From Arcuatula senhousia (Eukaryota > Mollusca > Bivalvia > Mytilida > Mytilidae): a stretch of 64,000 bases of DNA. The notes beneath the pieces were generated by a model that searched no databases, was not told where the DNA came from, and worked only from the letters and a program-made list of their open reading frames with translations. Shown here piece by piece: positions 41,501-51,199 of the stretch. Position numbers and translations under genes: made by a program. The stretch lies in the NCBI GenBank assembly GCA_963971305.1, contig OZ020307.1, forward strand, positions 14,521,501 through 14,585,500, in the 5' to 3' direction. Each line of letters begins with the position of its first letter. The first letter of the stretch is position 1.

Positions 41501-44500
41501 CCTTTTTGGAGAGATGTTATTTCCTCTTTTGCCAACGCCAAGCCTTTAACCAAGGTTAACATGGATGATATTTTATCACTGGATATATTGAATTTTGTTC
41601 CTTGTAGTGATTTCATTTATTATGATAGATGGAAAATTTTTGGTATTAGGACCATATATGATATTATTGATCCTACCACAAAGCAATTTTACTCTTTTGC
41701 AAAAATAAAGGATCATTTGTATTGTAATAATTTTCTAAGGTATTATAGTATTATATCAAAGATTCCAAAGTCATACAAAGATTGTATTAAAGAGAAAATG
41801 TGTAATTTTAATCTTGAAAATGTCAATACAGAAAACATTTTTTTGAAATCTCTATTGCATAGTTCAAAGCCAAAATTTATATACAGAGTTTTAAGAGATA
41901 AAGTATTGTATGCACCACATGATAAATTTTTAAAATGGGAAGATATGCTTGGTATTGAGATTCCTGATTGGACTAAGTATTTTAATATGTTGAAAAAAAT
42001 GCACTGTACTTCTTATTTACTTGCATTTCAATTTAAGTTATTGCATAGAATTCTTCCTACTAATAAATTTTTATATTCCATACACCTGAAGGATACAAAA
42101 TATTGTAGTTTTTGTAGGAATGAAGAAGAAACTTTAGAACATTTATTTTTTGATTGTAGAATTGTAAATGGGTTTTTAGAAAGTATAACAACACATTTTG
42201 GGCAAATTTATGATAACTTTATGTTAAATAAGTCTAATATTTTACTTGGTTATACTGATCAACCTTTATTTTTAAACTTTTTGTTTCTAGTCATTAAGAA
42301 TTATATTTATAAATGTAAACTAAAAGAAAAACTACCAAATATTATTGAGCTCAAATCAAAGTTATGGTATATTCATTCTCTTGAAGAATACATTGCTATT
42401 AATAATAACAAAGTTTTAGCTTTTGAAGAAAAATGGAACCCCTTAAGTGTTTTATTTCCATGATAGATGATATTGTCTTTTCTAATCTATTGTAAATCAA
42501 AAACAAATTAGAGCATGTTAATTCAATGTATAACATTATTGCATGAATGGTGTATGAAAGAATGTGTGAAAGAGTTTTTTTTGTGTGTGTTTTTTGTGTG
42601 TTTTTGTCTTTATTGACAAAATTGTACTTTCATTATTTATTATCAAAAACATTGTGTCAGGTTCTATCTTTAAATTTGTGTAATATTTGCACCCCAACAC
42701 ACCCTAGTCAGGTGGTGATGTGGGGTCAATGTGAAAAGCCTGACTAAAAAATAAATAAAATATAAAAAAAAAAAAAAAAAAAAAAAGGATTCAGGTTGTA
42801 TGTAAATGATTATAAATAATTATTTAAAATGCAAAGAGGTAGTACAGAGGTAATGACTAAAGGTTAGGATGTAAAGGTATGGATATTTACCTGTACAACA
42901 TATCCAACCATACATTTGAAATTTTCTGGAGGAGGTGATCCATCCAACAACAAAGTCCCATCTAAACCTTTGGGGTCTTTTCTACCAGCAAGGACATCCA
43001 ATAATCTGTTAACGAAATAGAAAATTTATGTACGGCTTTGCATGTACATTGTACATAAACTTTTAATAAATTTTTAAGTTTTGCACGTGTTTTTAGTGTA
43101 ACATACATGTACATGTTGATTAATATATGACCAGTGCAAAAGGCATTGATGATTGCTCAATGAAAAATCAAATATTTTCCTTCTTGTTTTACTAGTTTGA
43201 ATATATTTTTTACATTACATGTATATTCCACATGTATAAAATGTTTTTTGTGCAGTCAATTACTTGGGGGGGGGTCTAAAAAATTGACATCTATAGGATC
43301 TTTTTTAAACGTTTATAGTAGATTGACATACAATAAAAACAATAGGTCACTGTGCTTATTTTTGAAATAATTGGGTTTCAATCTTTAAGAAATTTGTATA
43401 GATTGTATACTAGGAAAAATCCTCAAAATGCATATATTTTAAAAACCTGACATAGAAATTTGTATAAGTTTGTGTGAAATAATAAACGAAAGGCTCCCAG
43501 GAGCCTGAATCGCTCACCTGGTCTTAATGTCAACCCTTTGAAGATTTTTGTATAGCTAAATGAGCTTAATGTTTAAGCAATAAAAAGCTTTTCTCTATCT
43601 GCAATAGTTTTCATTCCAAAGCAAAAAACACTATTTTTCACCTTTAAAGGGCCATAACCCCTTAAAGGGGTCATCTGACAACTTCGACCCTAAAAAGACT
43701 TTTGTAGAGCTAATTAAGCTGAACATTTAAGCAAGCAACATCTTTTCTCTATTTGCAAAAGTTTTCTTTCTTTAGGCCAAAAACACTATTTTTTGCCTTC
43801 AAGGGGCCGTAACCACTATAAGGGGTCATCTGGCAACTTTGACCCTATGGAAACTTTTGCAGAGCTAAATGAGCTGAACATTTAAGCAAGCAACAACTTT
43901 TCTCTATCTGCAATAGTTTTCATTCTATAGGCAAAAAACTTTATTTTTTTCCTTTAAGGGGCCATAACCCCTATAAGGGGTCATCTGACAACTTTGACCC
44001 TATGGAGACTTTTGTAGAGCTAAATTAGCTGAACATTTAAGCAAGCAACAGCTTTTCTCTATCTTCAATAGTTTTCATTCTATAGGCCAAAAACACTATT
44101 TTTTGCCTTTAAGGGGCCATAACCCCTATAAGGGGTCATCTGACAACTTTGACCTTATGGAGACTTTTGTAGAGCTAAATGAGCTGAACATTTAAGCAAG
44201 CAACAGCTTCTCTCTATCTTCAATAGTTTTCATTCCATAGGCCAAAAACATGAAAAAATGCTATTTTTCACCTTTAAGGGGCCGTAACTCCCATAAGGGG
44301 TCATCTGACAACTTCGACTCAATGGAGACTTTAGTAGAGCTTTAGATACTGAAGCAGTGGCGTGGCATCAGATTTCATCTATCTCTTATACTTTTTGATT
44401 TACAAGCCAAAAACAGTAGTCTGACCCCCCTGGTCTATTTTTAGCAACGGCGGCCATGTTTTTCGACGAATCAAAAATCCACACATCAGTTTTGTGGGGG

Positions 44501-47500
44501 ATACCCTAAAGTACCACCAGACCAAATTTGGTTTGAATCTGTGCAGCCCTTTCAGAGGAGAAGAAGTTTGAAGAAAAGTTAACGACGACGGACGCCAAGT
44601 GATGGCAATAGCTCACATGGCCTTTGGCCAGGTGAGCTAAAAATGTGATATACTTCTGATTACTGTAATAAAAGCATGGGGTCATGATTATGACTGTACT
44701 TGTTTTCGAGATGTTTAAGGAAAACCAAATATTCAAATACATTTCTTTATTTAACAAGAGGCTCCCAGGAGCCTGAATCGCTCACCTGACATATGTGCCT
44801 GAAGTAAAGGCTATTAGGCAAAATCTATTTGACATTGAGAGGGTTATAAGTTTAATAAGGGGACCATCTGACAATACGGTGGATCTTAAGGTGCTGATCA
44901 CTTTTATCTCAATTAAAATTCAAAACTCTGTCACCCTTTTTGAGTTATTAGCAAAAAAATGCAGTTTAACCCAATGTTCTATTTTTAGCCACAGCGGCCA
45001 TGTTTAACAACCAATCAAAAATCCCCACATCAGTTCTATACACCTAATGCTAATAAACAACAATACCAAGTTTGGTTCCAATTTGACTTTTAGTGTCAGA
45101 GGAGTTAACATTTTCAATGTAATGAGGAAATGCTTTTTAAATATTTAGTAGATCTTGATGTGCTTAACAATCATGACAATATGCAATTTAAATTTCTCAA
45201 ATAACTTGTATAGTTTTCAAGATATTGAGCTTCACAGGTGCAAAATTTGCAAAAAATCCTTAAAAAGGGCAATAACTCCTACATGGGTCGTTGGATTTTC
45301 TTCAAAATGTCAGAGCTGGTAGATCTTCAGGTGCTGATCACTTTTGTTCCCAATCAAAATTTAAAAATATGTCACCGTTTTTGAGTTATTTGCAAAAAAC
45401 TGCCATTTACCCTAATGTTCTATTTTTAGCCACAGCAGCCATGTTTTACGACCAATCCTAAATCCCAACATCAGTTCTATACACCTAATGCTAATAAACA
45501 AGTATACCAAGTTTTGTTCCAATTGGACTTGAAGTGTCAGAGGAGTTAACGTTTTCAATGTAATGAGGAAATGCTTTTAAAATGCTCAATTTTGACGTTC
45601 TAAGGGCAATAACTCCTAAAAGGAAAGGTTCTACAACGTTGACCCTATTACATATTTTGTAGATCTTGATGTGCTCAACAATATGCAATTTAAATTTCTC
45701 AAATATCTTGTATAGTTTTCAAGATATTGAGCTTAAAACAGGTGCAAAATTTGCAAAAAAATCCACAAAAAGGGCAACAACTCCTACATGTACATGGGTT
45801 GTTGGATTTTCTTCAAAATTTCAGAGCTGGTAGATCTTGAGGTGCTGATCACTTTTACCCTCTGCCAGAATTTTGATATCTGTAGCTGTTTTTGAGTTAT
45901 TTGCAAAAAACTGCATTTTACCCCTATGTTCTATTTTTAGCCACGGCGGACATGTTTTACGACGAATCAAAAATCCCCACATCAGTTCTAAGCACCAAAT
46001 GCTAATGAACAATCATACCAAGTTTGGTTTCAATTGGACTTATGGTGTCAGAGGAGTTAACGTTTCAAAAAGTTTACGGACGGACGACGGACCCCAAGTG
46101 ATGACAATAGCTCACATGACCCTTCGGGTCAGGTGAGATAAAAAGGTCAAACATTTTCCTGCAAATTATCTCCATAGAAATGAGAGATTTTTTTAATAAT
46201 ATCTTTTGAAGTGTTTATCTTGTAATATTTTCATTAATAAAATATAAAAAAGAAATAAATTTTACATTATCATTGATTATTATATAATGCCACATGATGC
46301 TGTAAAAGTCTTTTAAACTGAATATGCTGAAATATAGGCTAAAAATTTGTAAGATGACGGAAAAAGATGTTCTGTTTTTGAGCCCCCAGCCTCTTTAAAA
46401 ATCAAAATATCATTTTCCACAGACATTTTTTGGGGGATAAGTGTAAATTGAAAGAGATTTTAAAGGTCTTATCAAAGTCCAGAATCAAGTTCTATTCATT
46501 TTTTACATTAATTCAGTTTTTAATCTGTCATTGTTGTCATAAGAGTAAAATACCTTTAAAAAGTGTATACATTTTTTGTACATGTAACAATTGTAAATGC
46601 TTAAGTTAATCTATTGTCACTTGTATGTAGATTCTTATTTACTCGACAGATGAATTATTCTCTTTTTATCTAAGTATATGGGTGTCAACGATATATTTTT
46701 GGTTATGGACATTGATATTGCATTTGGTTTGTGTGACAACAAAGTTATTTCTTATATTAATGCATTGATAAAGGTTTCGATATATATACATGTATGTAGT
46801 ACATGTGCACACTGCACAGGTAGATAAACTTTTATGGCTTTGAAACATGATTTAAACAGATATGTTTTGTACATGTACTATAATAAAATGAAGGCACAAC
46901 TAGGGGTGCATTTCAGTCTTACAGAAATTTTCCTTTCAAATATAGCAGAAATTTCTTTATCAACATGATCAAAATTGATAAATAATAAAAAAATATTTTC
47001 AAGAAATTTGGATGAGAATCTAGGAACTATTTTATCATGGCCTTAACATGCTTAATGAAATTTCTGACCGTTCTTAAATTCAATTCATGAAGATAAATTA
47101 GTTTGTATGGCAGGTAATTATTACATGTGGGACCAACTGATTATAATTATGTGAAAATATATGAAAGAAATGTAGGGTATACCTACACTCCCCACCCCCT
47201 CACCAAGTTTTTACTGATAGCATGATTGGTACAAATAATGTCAGCATGGTCCGTGCTGGGTGGTAATTGTAAAAAGAAATGACCTACATTTTTGTAATGG
47301 ACAATGGATACATGTATATAACCCCTGGCGCTCATAGACAATGGATATATTAGCTCTTATAGACAATAAACATAAAAAAAACATTTATTTCAGTCTTTAC
47401 AATGTTTGTTTGTTTGTAAGGTAAAAATTTGGAAATACAATTTCTACATGTAGATCTAGATCATATAATTATTTAATTTTTGAAATGTGTTAAGTGAATT

Positions 47501-48505
47501 TGGTCAAAAAGGTTGGTAATTTACCTAGATTAAATCCAGTGCCCATGGGCTGCTGGTCACATATACATGTAGGTGTGCATGCTAATTTTGATTATCTGTT
47601 AATCTACTTATTAACTATTTTATTTTCTACTTACGATGATTTCCCACTACCTGTAGGACCGAGAATTGCATTCATTCCAGGATTGAATAACCCACTGTGT
47701 GAAAAAATAACCGAGAAGCATTTTCATAAAAGATCAACATAAAATAATTTCATAAAATTATATTCACATAAAAAATCAATTTAATTCTTGACATTTAGAG
47801 TTGTCATTTTGTGTTTTTTTTCAAATCTTTAGAACATACAAATGTACAAATGTTGTTCTGCAAAGTTAAGAGTAACTAGTGCAAAGGTACTTGTTTAAGT
47901 GGTGTTGCATAACCTATTTTTATTACATGTACCAGAGGTTTGAAAATTAATACAACATGAAGTGCCAAAATGTCAACAAATAAGGAAAAATACATGTAAA
48001 ATGTACATGTAAGATGAATATAAAGCCAAATGTGTACATGTAGAAATCATGCAACAAGATTGTATTAATTGCATATGTAGTTGCTCATAATAAGATTGAA
48101 GATAAAAGAGAGTCGGGAGAGGACTTCATAAATACTTTGTACTTGTGTCCGATTCCCTTTTGAAATATGTTTAAACAAAACTAAAATTAAACGAAGATCA
48201 AAGACAACTTGTTCCTAATGCACCAGCTGATAAAACATTGTACACAAGCTATGCTTTGTGGATTATCTAAATTGTGTTTTATATGTAAATAAATTTAAAA
48301 AATATTGATCAACTTACTCTATGCCTTTTAATATTTCCTTTTCTTCCACATTTCCACAGCATGGTTTACTCTTTACTTCTACACAATATCTTATATTATG
48401 TGCAGTGATGCACCCAGAATGATGATCTGTGGACTGCATCATGTCAACTTTAGTGTGATCTCCACTCCTAAAAGCAGGATTTGCAATGCCATTTGTTTTT
48501 GACAT
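17573..48505 (-). CDS. ABCG2: ABCG2-type half-transporter, complete, 17 coding exons
   Basis: ATP-driven plasma-membrane export half-transporter that works as a dimer. Exons (minus): 48505-48318, 47694-47635, 43005-42891, 39612-39460, 38678-38521, 37919-37768, 36995-36915, 31349-31289, 30641-30533, 29110-29045, 28484-28402, 27816-27727, 20236-20112, 19588-19434, 19043-18954, 18201-18143, 17726-17573. They total 1899 nt = 632 aa plus TAG; all are AG/GT with matching phases (human ABCG2 is 655 aa). Nucleotide-binding domain first: Walker [10 protein letters not shown] (residues 75-83), Q-loop at VVQDD (~119-123), signature VSGGERKR (181-188), Walker B VLFLDEP (201-207), H-loop His238. Six hydrophobic segments follow (about 382-632). 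The last extracellular loop keeps an N-S-T sequon at Asn577 and one Cys (582), where human ABCG2 has three Cys. Introns up to 7.5 kb are full of antisense repeats. ABCG2 orthology is clear; substrate is not predictable. Confidence 0.96.
18755..18953 (-). other. Read-through of ABCG2 exon 15, not coding
   Basis: The exon ending at 18954 (CTCAAT|GTGAGT) stays open downstream for about 65 codons, but the family resumes with ALDINELKD in exon 18201-18143 at matching phase. The open stretch is intron; if retained, it would make a truncated protein after transmembrane segment 5. Confidence 0.6.
20385..20455 (+). repeat. Short dispersed repeat shared with 16590-16670
   Basis: CATGGGGTATCAATTTTAG, GACCCA and AAAAAGGAAATTTTACATTG recur with the same order and spacing in the 3' flank of the same gene. 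Class unknown. Confidence 0.5.
22436..22622 (+). repeat. Dispersed repeat shared with 10195-10390
   Basis: Same ordered blocks as the copy at 10195-10390 (GAG.TCACTCTTGTTTCGACT to GGTACCTCCTCTT). It lies 115 bp before the start of the large protein gene, inside the TIR element, so it may supply promoter or 5'UTR sequence or may be a later insertion. Confidence 0.6.
22736..27086 (+). CDS. Zinc-finger, PIN/FEN-like nuclease, CXC-domain protein of about 1450 aa with one frameshift
   Basis: Intronless. An ATG frame of 1218 codons (22736-26392) overlaps a second frame, open from 26286 to 27086, offset by +1. Family-type sequence switches frames between about 26286 and 26313, so the DNA has one extra base (or two missing), or a +1 frameshift is used. 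N-terminus: two C2HC-like modules, CVVC...HQSC and CLFC...YHQAC (residues ~4-160), followed by a KRGRP segment. Residues 1063-1180: [11 protein letters not shown] and [10 protein letters not shown]. After the shift: [10 protein letters not shown] and [19 protein letters not shown]. These four acidic blocks, in this order, parallel the active-site blocks of FEN1/XPG nucleases. The tail (26935-27050) is a Cys-rich CXC/TSO1-like domain, [17 protein letters not shown]. Similar uncharacterised proteins are numerous in cnidarian and mollusc genomes. A role as transposase or helper nuclease of the surrounding TIR element is inference. Confidence 0.8.
29470..30382 (+). mobile_element. Tandem-core element, GTCCCCCGCCGC family, about 320-bp units
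   Basis: Left end TGTCCCCCGCCGCCGC (29491 on, preceded by the 12-bp palindrome GCTACGCGTAGC) is inverted at the right end as GCGGCGGGGGACA. About 2.7 units of 313-325 bp lie between: GGGATGATCA recurs at 29580, 29893 and 30218, each with GTCCGAGGAGTTGCACCCAC and GCCATTTTGAAAATTTCAAA. A GGACGGACGGACGGACGG run precedes the right end. Non-coding; short frames through it are artefacts. In ABCG2 intron 9, antisense. Confidence 0.8.
31996..33806 (+). mobile_element. Tandem-core element, GCTCACCTGG family, copy with about ten 157-165-bp units
   Basis: Left end has the hairpin GGCTCCCAGGAGCC, then TGAATCGCTCACCTGG; right end is GTCCAGGTGAGCTAAAA. The core block CTGACAAC/CTGACATC recurs at 32182, 32339, 32496, 32654, 32812, 32970, 33128, 33293 and 33458. 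Each unit carries GTAGAGCTAAATGAGCTGAA, TTAAGCAAGCAACAGC, GCAATAGTTTTCATTCTGT and GGGGC.GTAACCCCT. A GACGACGACGACGACGGACG stretch and a small GGACCTTCAGTCC hairpin precede the right end. No coding capacity. In ABCG2 intron 7, antisense. Confidence 0.88.
33810..35843. other. ABCG2 intron 7 sequence without recognised features
   Basis: AT-rich intron. Short open frames (for example around 34408-34686) show no recognisable protein and no phase-compatible splice sites. Confidence 0.5.
35844..35852 (-). CDS. ABCG2: Candidate 9-nt microexon of the ABCG2-like gene
   Basis: On the minus strand TTTTTACAG precedes GATCAAGTG, which is followed by GTAAGT. Both splice sites match consensus closely. It would enter and leave in phase 1, exactly the phase of the flanking exons (36995-36915 and 31349-31289), adding three residues (Gly-Ser-Ser) in the linker between the nucleotide-binding and membrane domains. 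The gene reads correctly without it, so it may be alternative or fortuitous. Confidence 0.35.
36010..36812 (+). mobile_element. Tandem-core element, TGTCTCGCCT family, about 182-bp units
   Basis: Left end TGTCTCGCCTGCCGG is inverted at the right as GCAGGCGAGACAAA. AGATGCCTAG recurs at 36121, 36303, 36485 and 36667 (182-bp period), with TTACAAAAAAGTTT, AAGACCTAAGTTCACAGA and GGCATGGTGACAGTTGC in each unit. A GCCGCCGCCGTCGCCGCC stretch precedes a strong terminal hairpin, GTCTCGCCT...GCGAC-TATTC-GTCGC-AGGCGAGAC. In ABCG2 intron 7, antisense. Confidence 0.85.
39700..39865 (+). repeat. Dispersed CTTATTCCACAT repeat, longer copy
   Basis: Matches 9350-9482 from TTTTCAATCCAGGG through GTAGTGACTGCTGGTCAC, TTAAAAATTGTTGTTAAT and TGTAGGCTGTGTCCCTTACG to TTTATTCCACATTTCATTTT. 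Lies in ABCG2 intron 3. Confidence 0.6.
39913..40347 (+). mobile_element. Tandem-core element, ATACCCC family, copy 2
   Basis: Two related units (CTCCTTTCATGTAAAGTTTCATCAAAATCCCTCAAGTGG type, about 170 bp apart: near 40035 and 40200) lie between a left ATATCCCCTCC and a right GCGGGGGTATAAT. GGACAGAAGGACAGACAGAC and a CCCCC...GGGGG hairpin precede the right end. Related to 3335-3906. Confidence 0.65.
40479..42463 (+). CDS. LINE ORF2 C-terminal part: reverse transcriptase and Cys-rich tail
   Basis: An open frame of about 660 codons runs without a stop from the truncation point to TGA 42461-42463. Reverse-transcriptase blocks are in order: [13 protein letters not shown] (catalytic Asp, block A), [14 protein letters not shown] (block B), [11 protein letters not shown] (YADD, block C), then FRVLGLDFS and the L1/Tx1-type region [18 protein letters not shown]. 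Near the C-terminus [18 protein letters not shown] is the zinc-knuckle-like zf-RVT motif. The endonuclease and the start of the RT are absent, so the copy is inactive although its frame is intact, indicating a recent insertion. The open frame extends about 20 bp upstream into target DNA by chance. L1/Tx1 is the best clade by motif style; I could not test it. Confidence 0.92.
40479..42786 (+). mobile_element. 5'-truncated L1/Tx1-like LINE with poly(A) tail and target duplication
   Basis: GGATTCAGGTTGTA is present directly before the element (40465-40478) and directly after its A-tract (42787-42800), a 14-bp target duplication. The element starts inside the reverse transcriptase, so it is 5'-truncated. 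It ends in an AATAAA-like signal and about 22 A residues. An 8-bp stem, TAGTCAGG / CCTGACTA (42705-42712, 42739-42746), lies just before the tail. It is in ABCG2 intron 3, antisense to the gene. Confidence 0.95.
43487..44639 (+). mobile_element. Tandem-core element, GCTCACCTGG family, second copy
   Basis: Left hairpin GGCTCCCAGGAGCC plus GCTCACCTGG at 43491-43522; right GGCCAGGTGAGCTAA at 44626-44640. About five units of 150-160 bp (CATCTGACAACTT.GACCCTA recurs from 43672 to 44300) match those of 31996-33806. AACGACGACGGACGCCAAGTG precedes the right end with the hairpin GGCCTTTGGCC. In ABCG2 intron 2. Confidence 0.85.
44756..46140 (+). mobile_element. Tandem-core element, GCTCACCTGA subfamily, longer units
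   Basis: Same left hairpin and GCTCACCTGA; right end GACCCTTCGGGTCAGGTGAG. The core differs: three units start GGTGCTGATCACTTTT at 44890, 45330 and 45841 (440 and 511 bp apart), each with AGCCAC.GC.G.CATGTTT and CATACCAAGTTTGGTT. ACGGACGGACGACGGACCCC precedes the right end. It abuts the previous copy with about 115 bp between. Confidence 0.82.
46141..47634. other. ABCG2 intron 2 remainder, nothing recognised
   Basis: AT-rich intron without repeats I can name or coding signal. Confidence 0.5.
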
Positions 48506-49190
48506 GTTTTATAGTTCAACAAATAAAATGAAGTATACTTTTAGTAAGAGTTGTCACTAAACATCCATAATTACACAATCCGTACGCGTGAAATAGCTTA
48601 AAACAATTGTTAGTATATGTACACTGATGTAATGATTTACTGTAGATCAGGAAAAAATTATGAAACTGAATCAGTGAATGCATGTGATATCAAATATTAT
48701 AAAACAGTTCCAGGTTTTGCATAAAAATAATTTAAATATCAAAACACGTGATGGGATCAGGAAATCAAAGAGAACCCGATAAAGAAGTTCAAGGGACAAC
48801 GGCAGTCACGTTTTTAAACTATTTATCTGTTTACGTAAATTTTAAATACCCATACATTCTACTTACATTTTCCATATCCTAAAAATACTTTAATTCGGCT
48901 AAATCCGGATTTTTCCGTAGTTTAAAGCGGAATCGAACGAAGTTCACCGAAGGCATTTATCTTGAAATATCTTTCTCCATCTCAGAGTAACCACTAACAT
49001 ACATGTTGGAATAATACGAGACAGATTTAAGGGAGGCAAGTCGTAACTTTAGACTTGTTAAAATATTTGTCCTGCCTACTCATTGGCATACTGTCTATTC
49101 TGTGAGTTCAGCGTCAGGAAACCCGACATGTTTTATTTTTAGAAAGGCACTGCCGGGATAGAGTTACCTGGAAAAGTAACAATAAGAAAA
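48506..49190 (-). promoter_or_regulatory. ABCG2: Presumed 5' flank of the ABCG2-like gene
   Basis: The gene's first coding exon starts at 48505 reading left. The 5'UTR and promoter should lie to its right unless a distant non-coding first exon exists, as in vertebrate ABCG2. I see no certain core-promoter element; a relatively GC-richer patch with CG dinucleotides is at 48880-49000. Confidence 0.35.
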
Positions 49191-49194
49191 AAAA

Positions 49195-50078
49195 TATTGT
49201 TACCTGACACCGGAAGGACGGACTAACTGAAAACCGTGTAACGGACGCGGACCTGTTTTAAGTAACAATAAGTACTTTTTCTTATTGTTACCTGGCGTTA
49301 TTGTTACCTGATTACTATGAATGTGAATATTCTAGCTTGTATTTCAGAATATTAATATTAACAATATGTACATGAAATGAACAATTATTTATTTTAACTA
49401 ATAAAATCATCGGTAACTTCGGCCCTAGGTAATAAAAAATAGCTCACAACATATTAAAATGGCTTCCGAGATGTCGGGATTACATAACAGCGGTTCTGGA
49501 CGGAAAAATAATGGTTACAACTGAATATCTTGTACAATTTCATCAGCTTCCAAAAAATATTTGATGAAAACATTAATATTAATCGTATAAAGAAATATAT
49601 ATTGATAAACCAACATGGCAAAAACTAAAAGAAAATGATATGACACTTAAGCGTGGAGATGCCCAGTGGAATGCATTGCCTGCGGTTTGTTCAGATGATG
49701 TCCATATTCGGGCCTCCATTGACCAACTGATGATTGCCTGGAATGGTATCATCTGTCATGTGTCGGACTAAAGAATCCACATAAAGCAACCTACTGAATG
49801 TGTAGGAAATGTAACCAAAAATGAAATAACTTGCACTTACATTCGTTCTAATTCAAATTTCATTATCGTTTTCATGTGACTGTATGATCAATTAAAATAT
49901 TAAAATAGGCTAATAATTAAATAATAAACAAGAATTTCGTTGTTAGTTAACACATTTTCAGGTAACAACAACGAGCGGTAACAATAAGAAAATTTGTTAT
50001 TGTTACTTAAAATAGAACAGGTCCGCATCCGTGGACCGGTTAATATTTTATTTTGACTTCCGGCGTTAGGTAACAATA
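49195..50078. mobile_element. MITE-like element, about 120-bp inverted ends with GTAACAATAAG blocks
   Basis: The left 49195-49315 reads TATTGTTACCTGACACCGGA, GCGGACCTGTTTTAAGTAAC, CTTATTGTTACC. The reverse complement of 49960-50078 reads TATTGTTACCTAACGCCGGA, GCGGACCTGTTCTATTTTAA, CTTATTGTTACC. The ends are thus long imperfect inverted repeats that themselves contain smaller GTTACC/GGTAAC inversions. The 600-bp interior has no coding frame. TA or ATA may be the target duplication. Confidence 0.72.
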
Positions 50079-50239
50079 ATTAGGCTAGGCTGGTACCCCG
50101 CTGTTATCTGAATATCATTTTGAATCGTATATCTTTAGATACGTAAACATCGTTAATTAACGCTAATTAATCAGTTCTGATTGACAACTTTTTACTTATT
50201 GGATGATACCCAATCATATCAATTTTATCATTGGGTCAT

Positions 50240-50272
50240 ACCGGCTCCTTATCTGAACAGTAGGGAGCCGGT
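50240..50272. repeat. Short perfect hairpin
   Basis: ACCGGCTCC at 50240-50248 and GGAGCCGGT at 50264-50272 can pair over 9 bp. No downstream U-tract role can be assigned in a eukaryote. Confidence 0.5.
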
Positions 50273-51199
50273 TGCCAGCTTATAATTAGGCAAGCGCCAG
50301 CGAAGCCTTATGGAGTCTATAGAGTAGTGATGATTTTCGCGTTTTTTTTTCGTCTAGACGGAGTGATCTTCCTGCATCCAGTCTTGAATAAAATGCTTTA
50401 TTTTCTATATTTACTTTTCAATATTTGTTAACATGATACACACTTATATAAATCTCCATTTTAATTGGCATTTTATATGACCGGTGTCGCATAATTATAG
50501 GTCCGGGTCTGGCCGGACCCGTAATGTTAACATTTTGGGTCCGCCTTTGAATTATTTTTGTCTATAAGTATTGGTCCGGGATAGAAAGAAAATAAATGAT
50601 TTCATGTTTGTTCTTCTATTCAAAGATAACTTTACTATTACACACAGTTGTTTCAAGATAAGATATAATTAAACCAAACTTTAGTTTGATTTTTGGCAGT
50701 TTCAATCAATTTTTGATAGTCTCAGTAGAGTTCATAGACGACTTGTTTGCCCGCTTGTACGTCATTTTGTCTTTTTTTTCTCATTTGACTGTTAACATAT
50801 ATACAAGTTTCTCTTTATTTTATATACAAATTATTTGTATTGAATGATATAAAATGCATTGCAATGTTTAGTCGTTTGCTGAAATAAAACGTTATTTTTA
50901 TTGTTAACATCTTGTTCTGAAATTGAACCTATGTAAGTAATAAGTGACAATAGGAGTTGACTCATCAAACATGTATTTAAAAAAAAATAGTAATAAATCA
51001 AATGCATTTACCTGCTTTACCTATTCCAGAGACCCTATGTACCTGTCGCAAATACAATTATTCACACCTATCATACAGCTGATAAATTGGACCTCCAGCT
51101 GGCTATTCAAACAATACGGCAATCAGTTACATATTACAGTCCGACATTGTTTAAAATGGGAAGTGCCGAAATTGCCATGGCGTAACGAAAATTTCTGAT

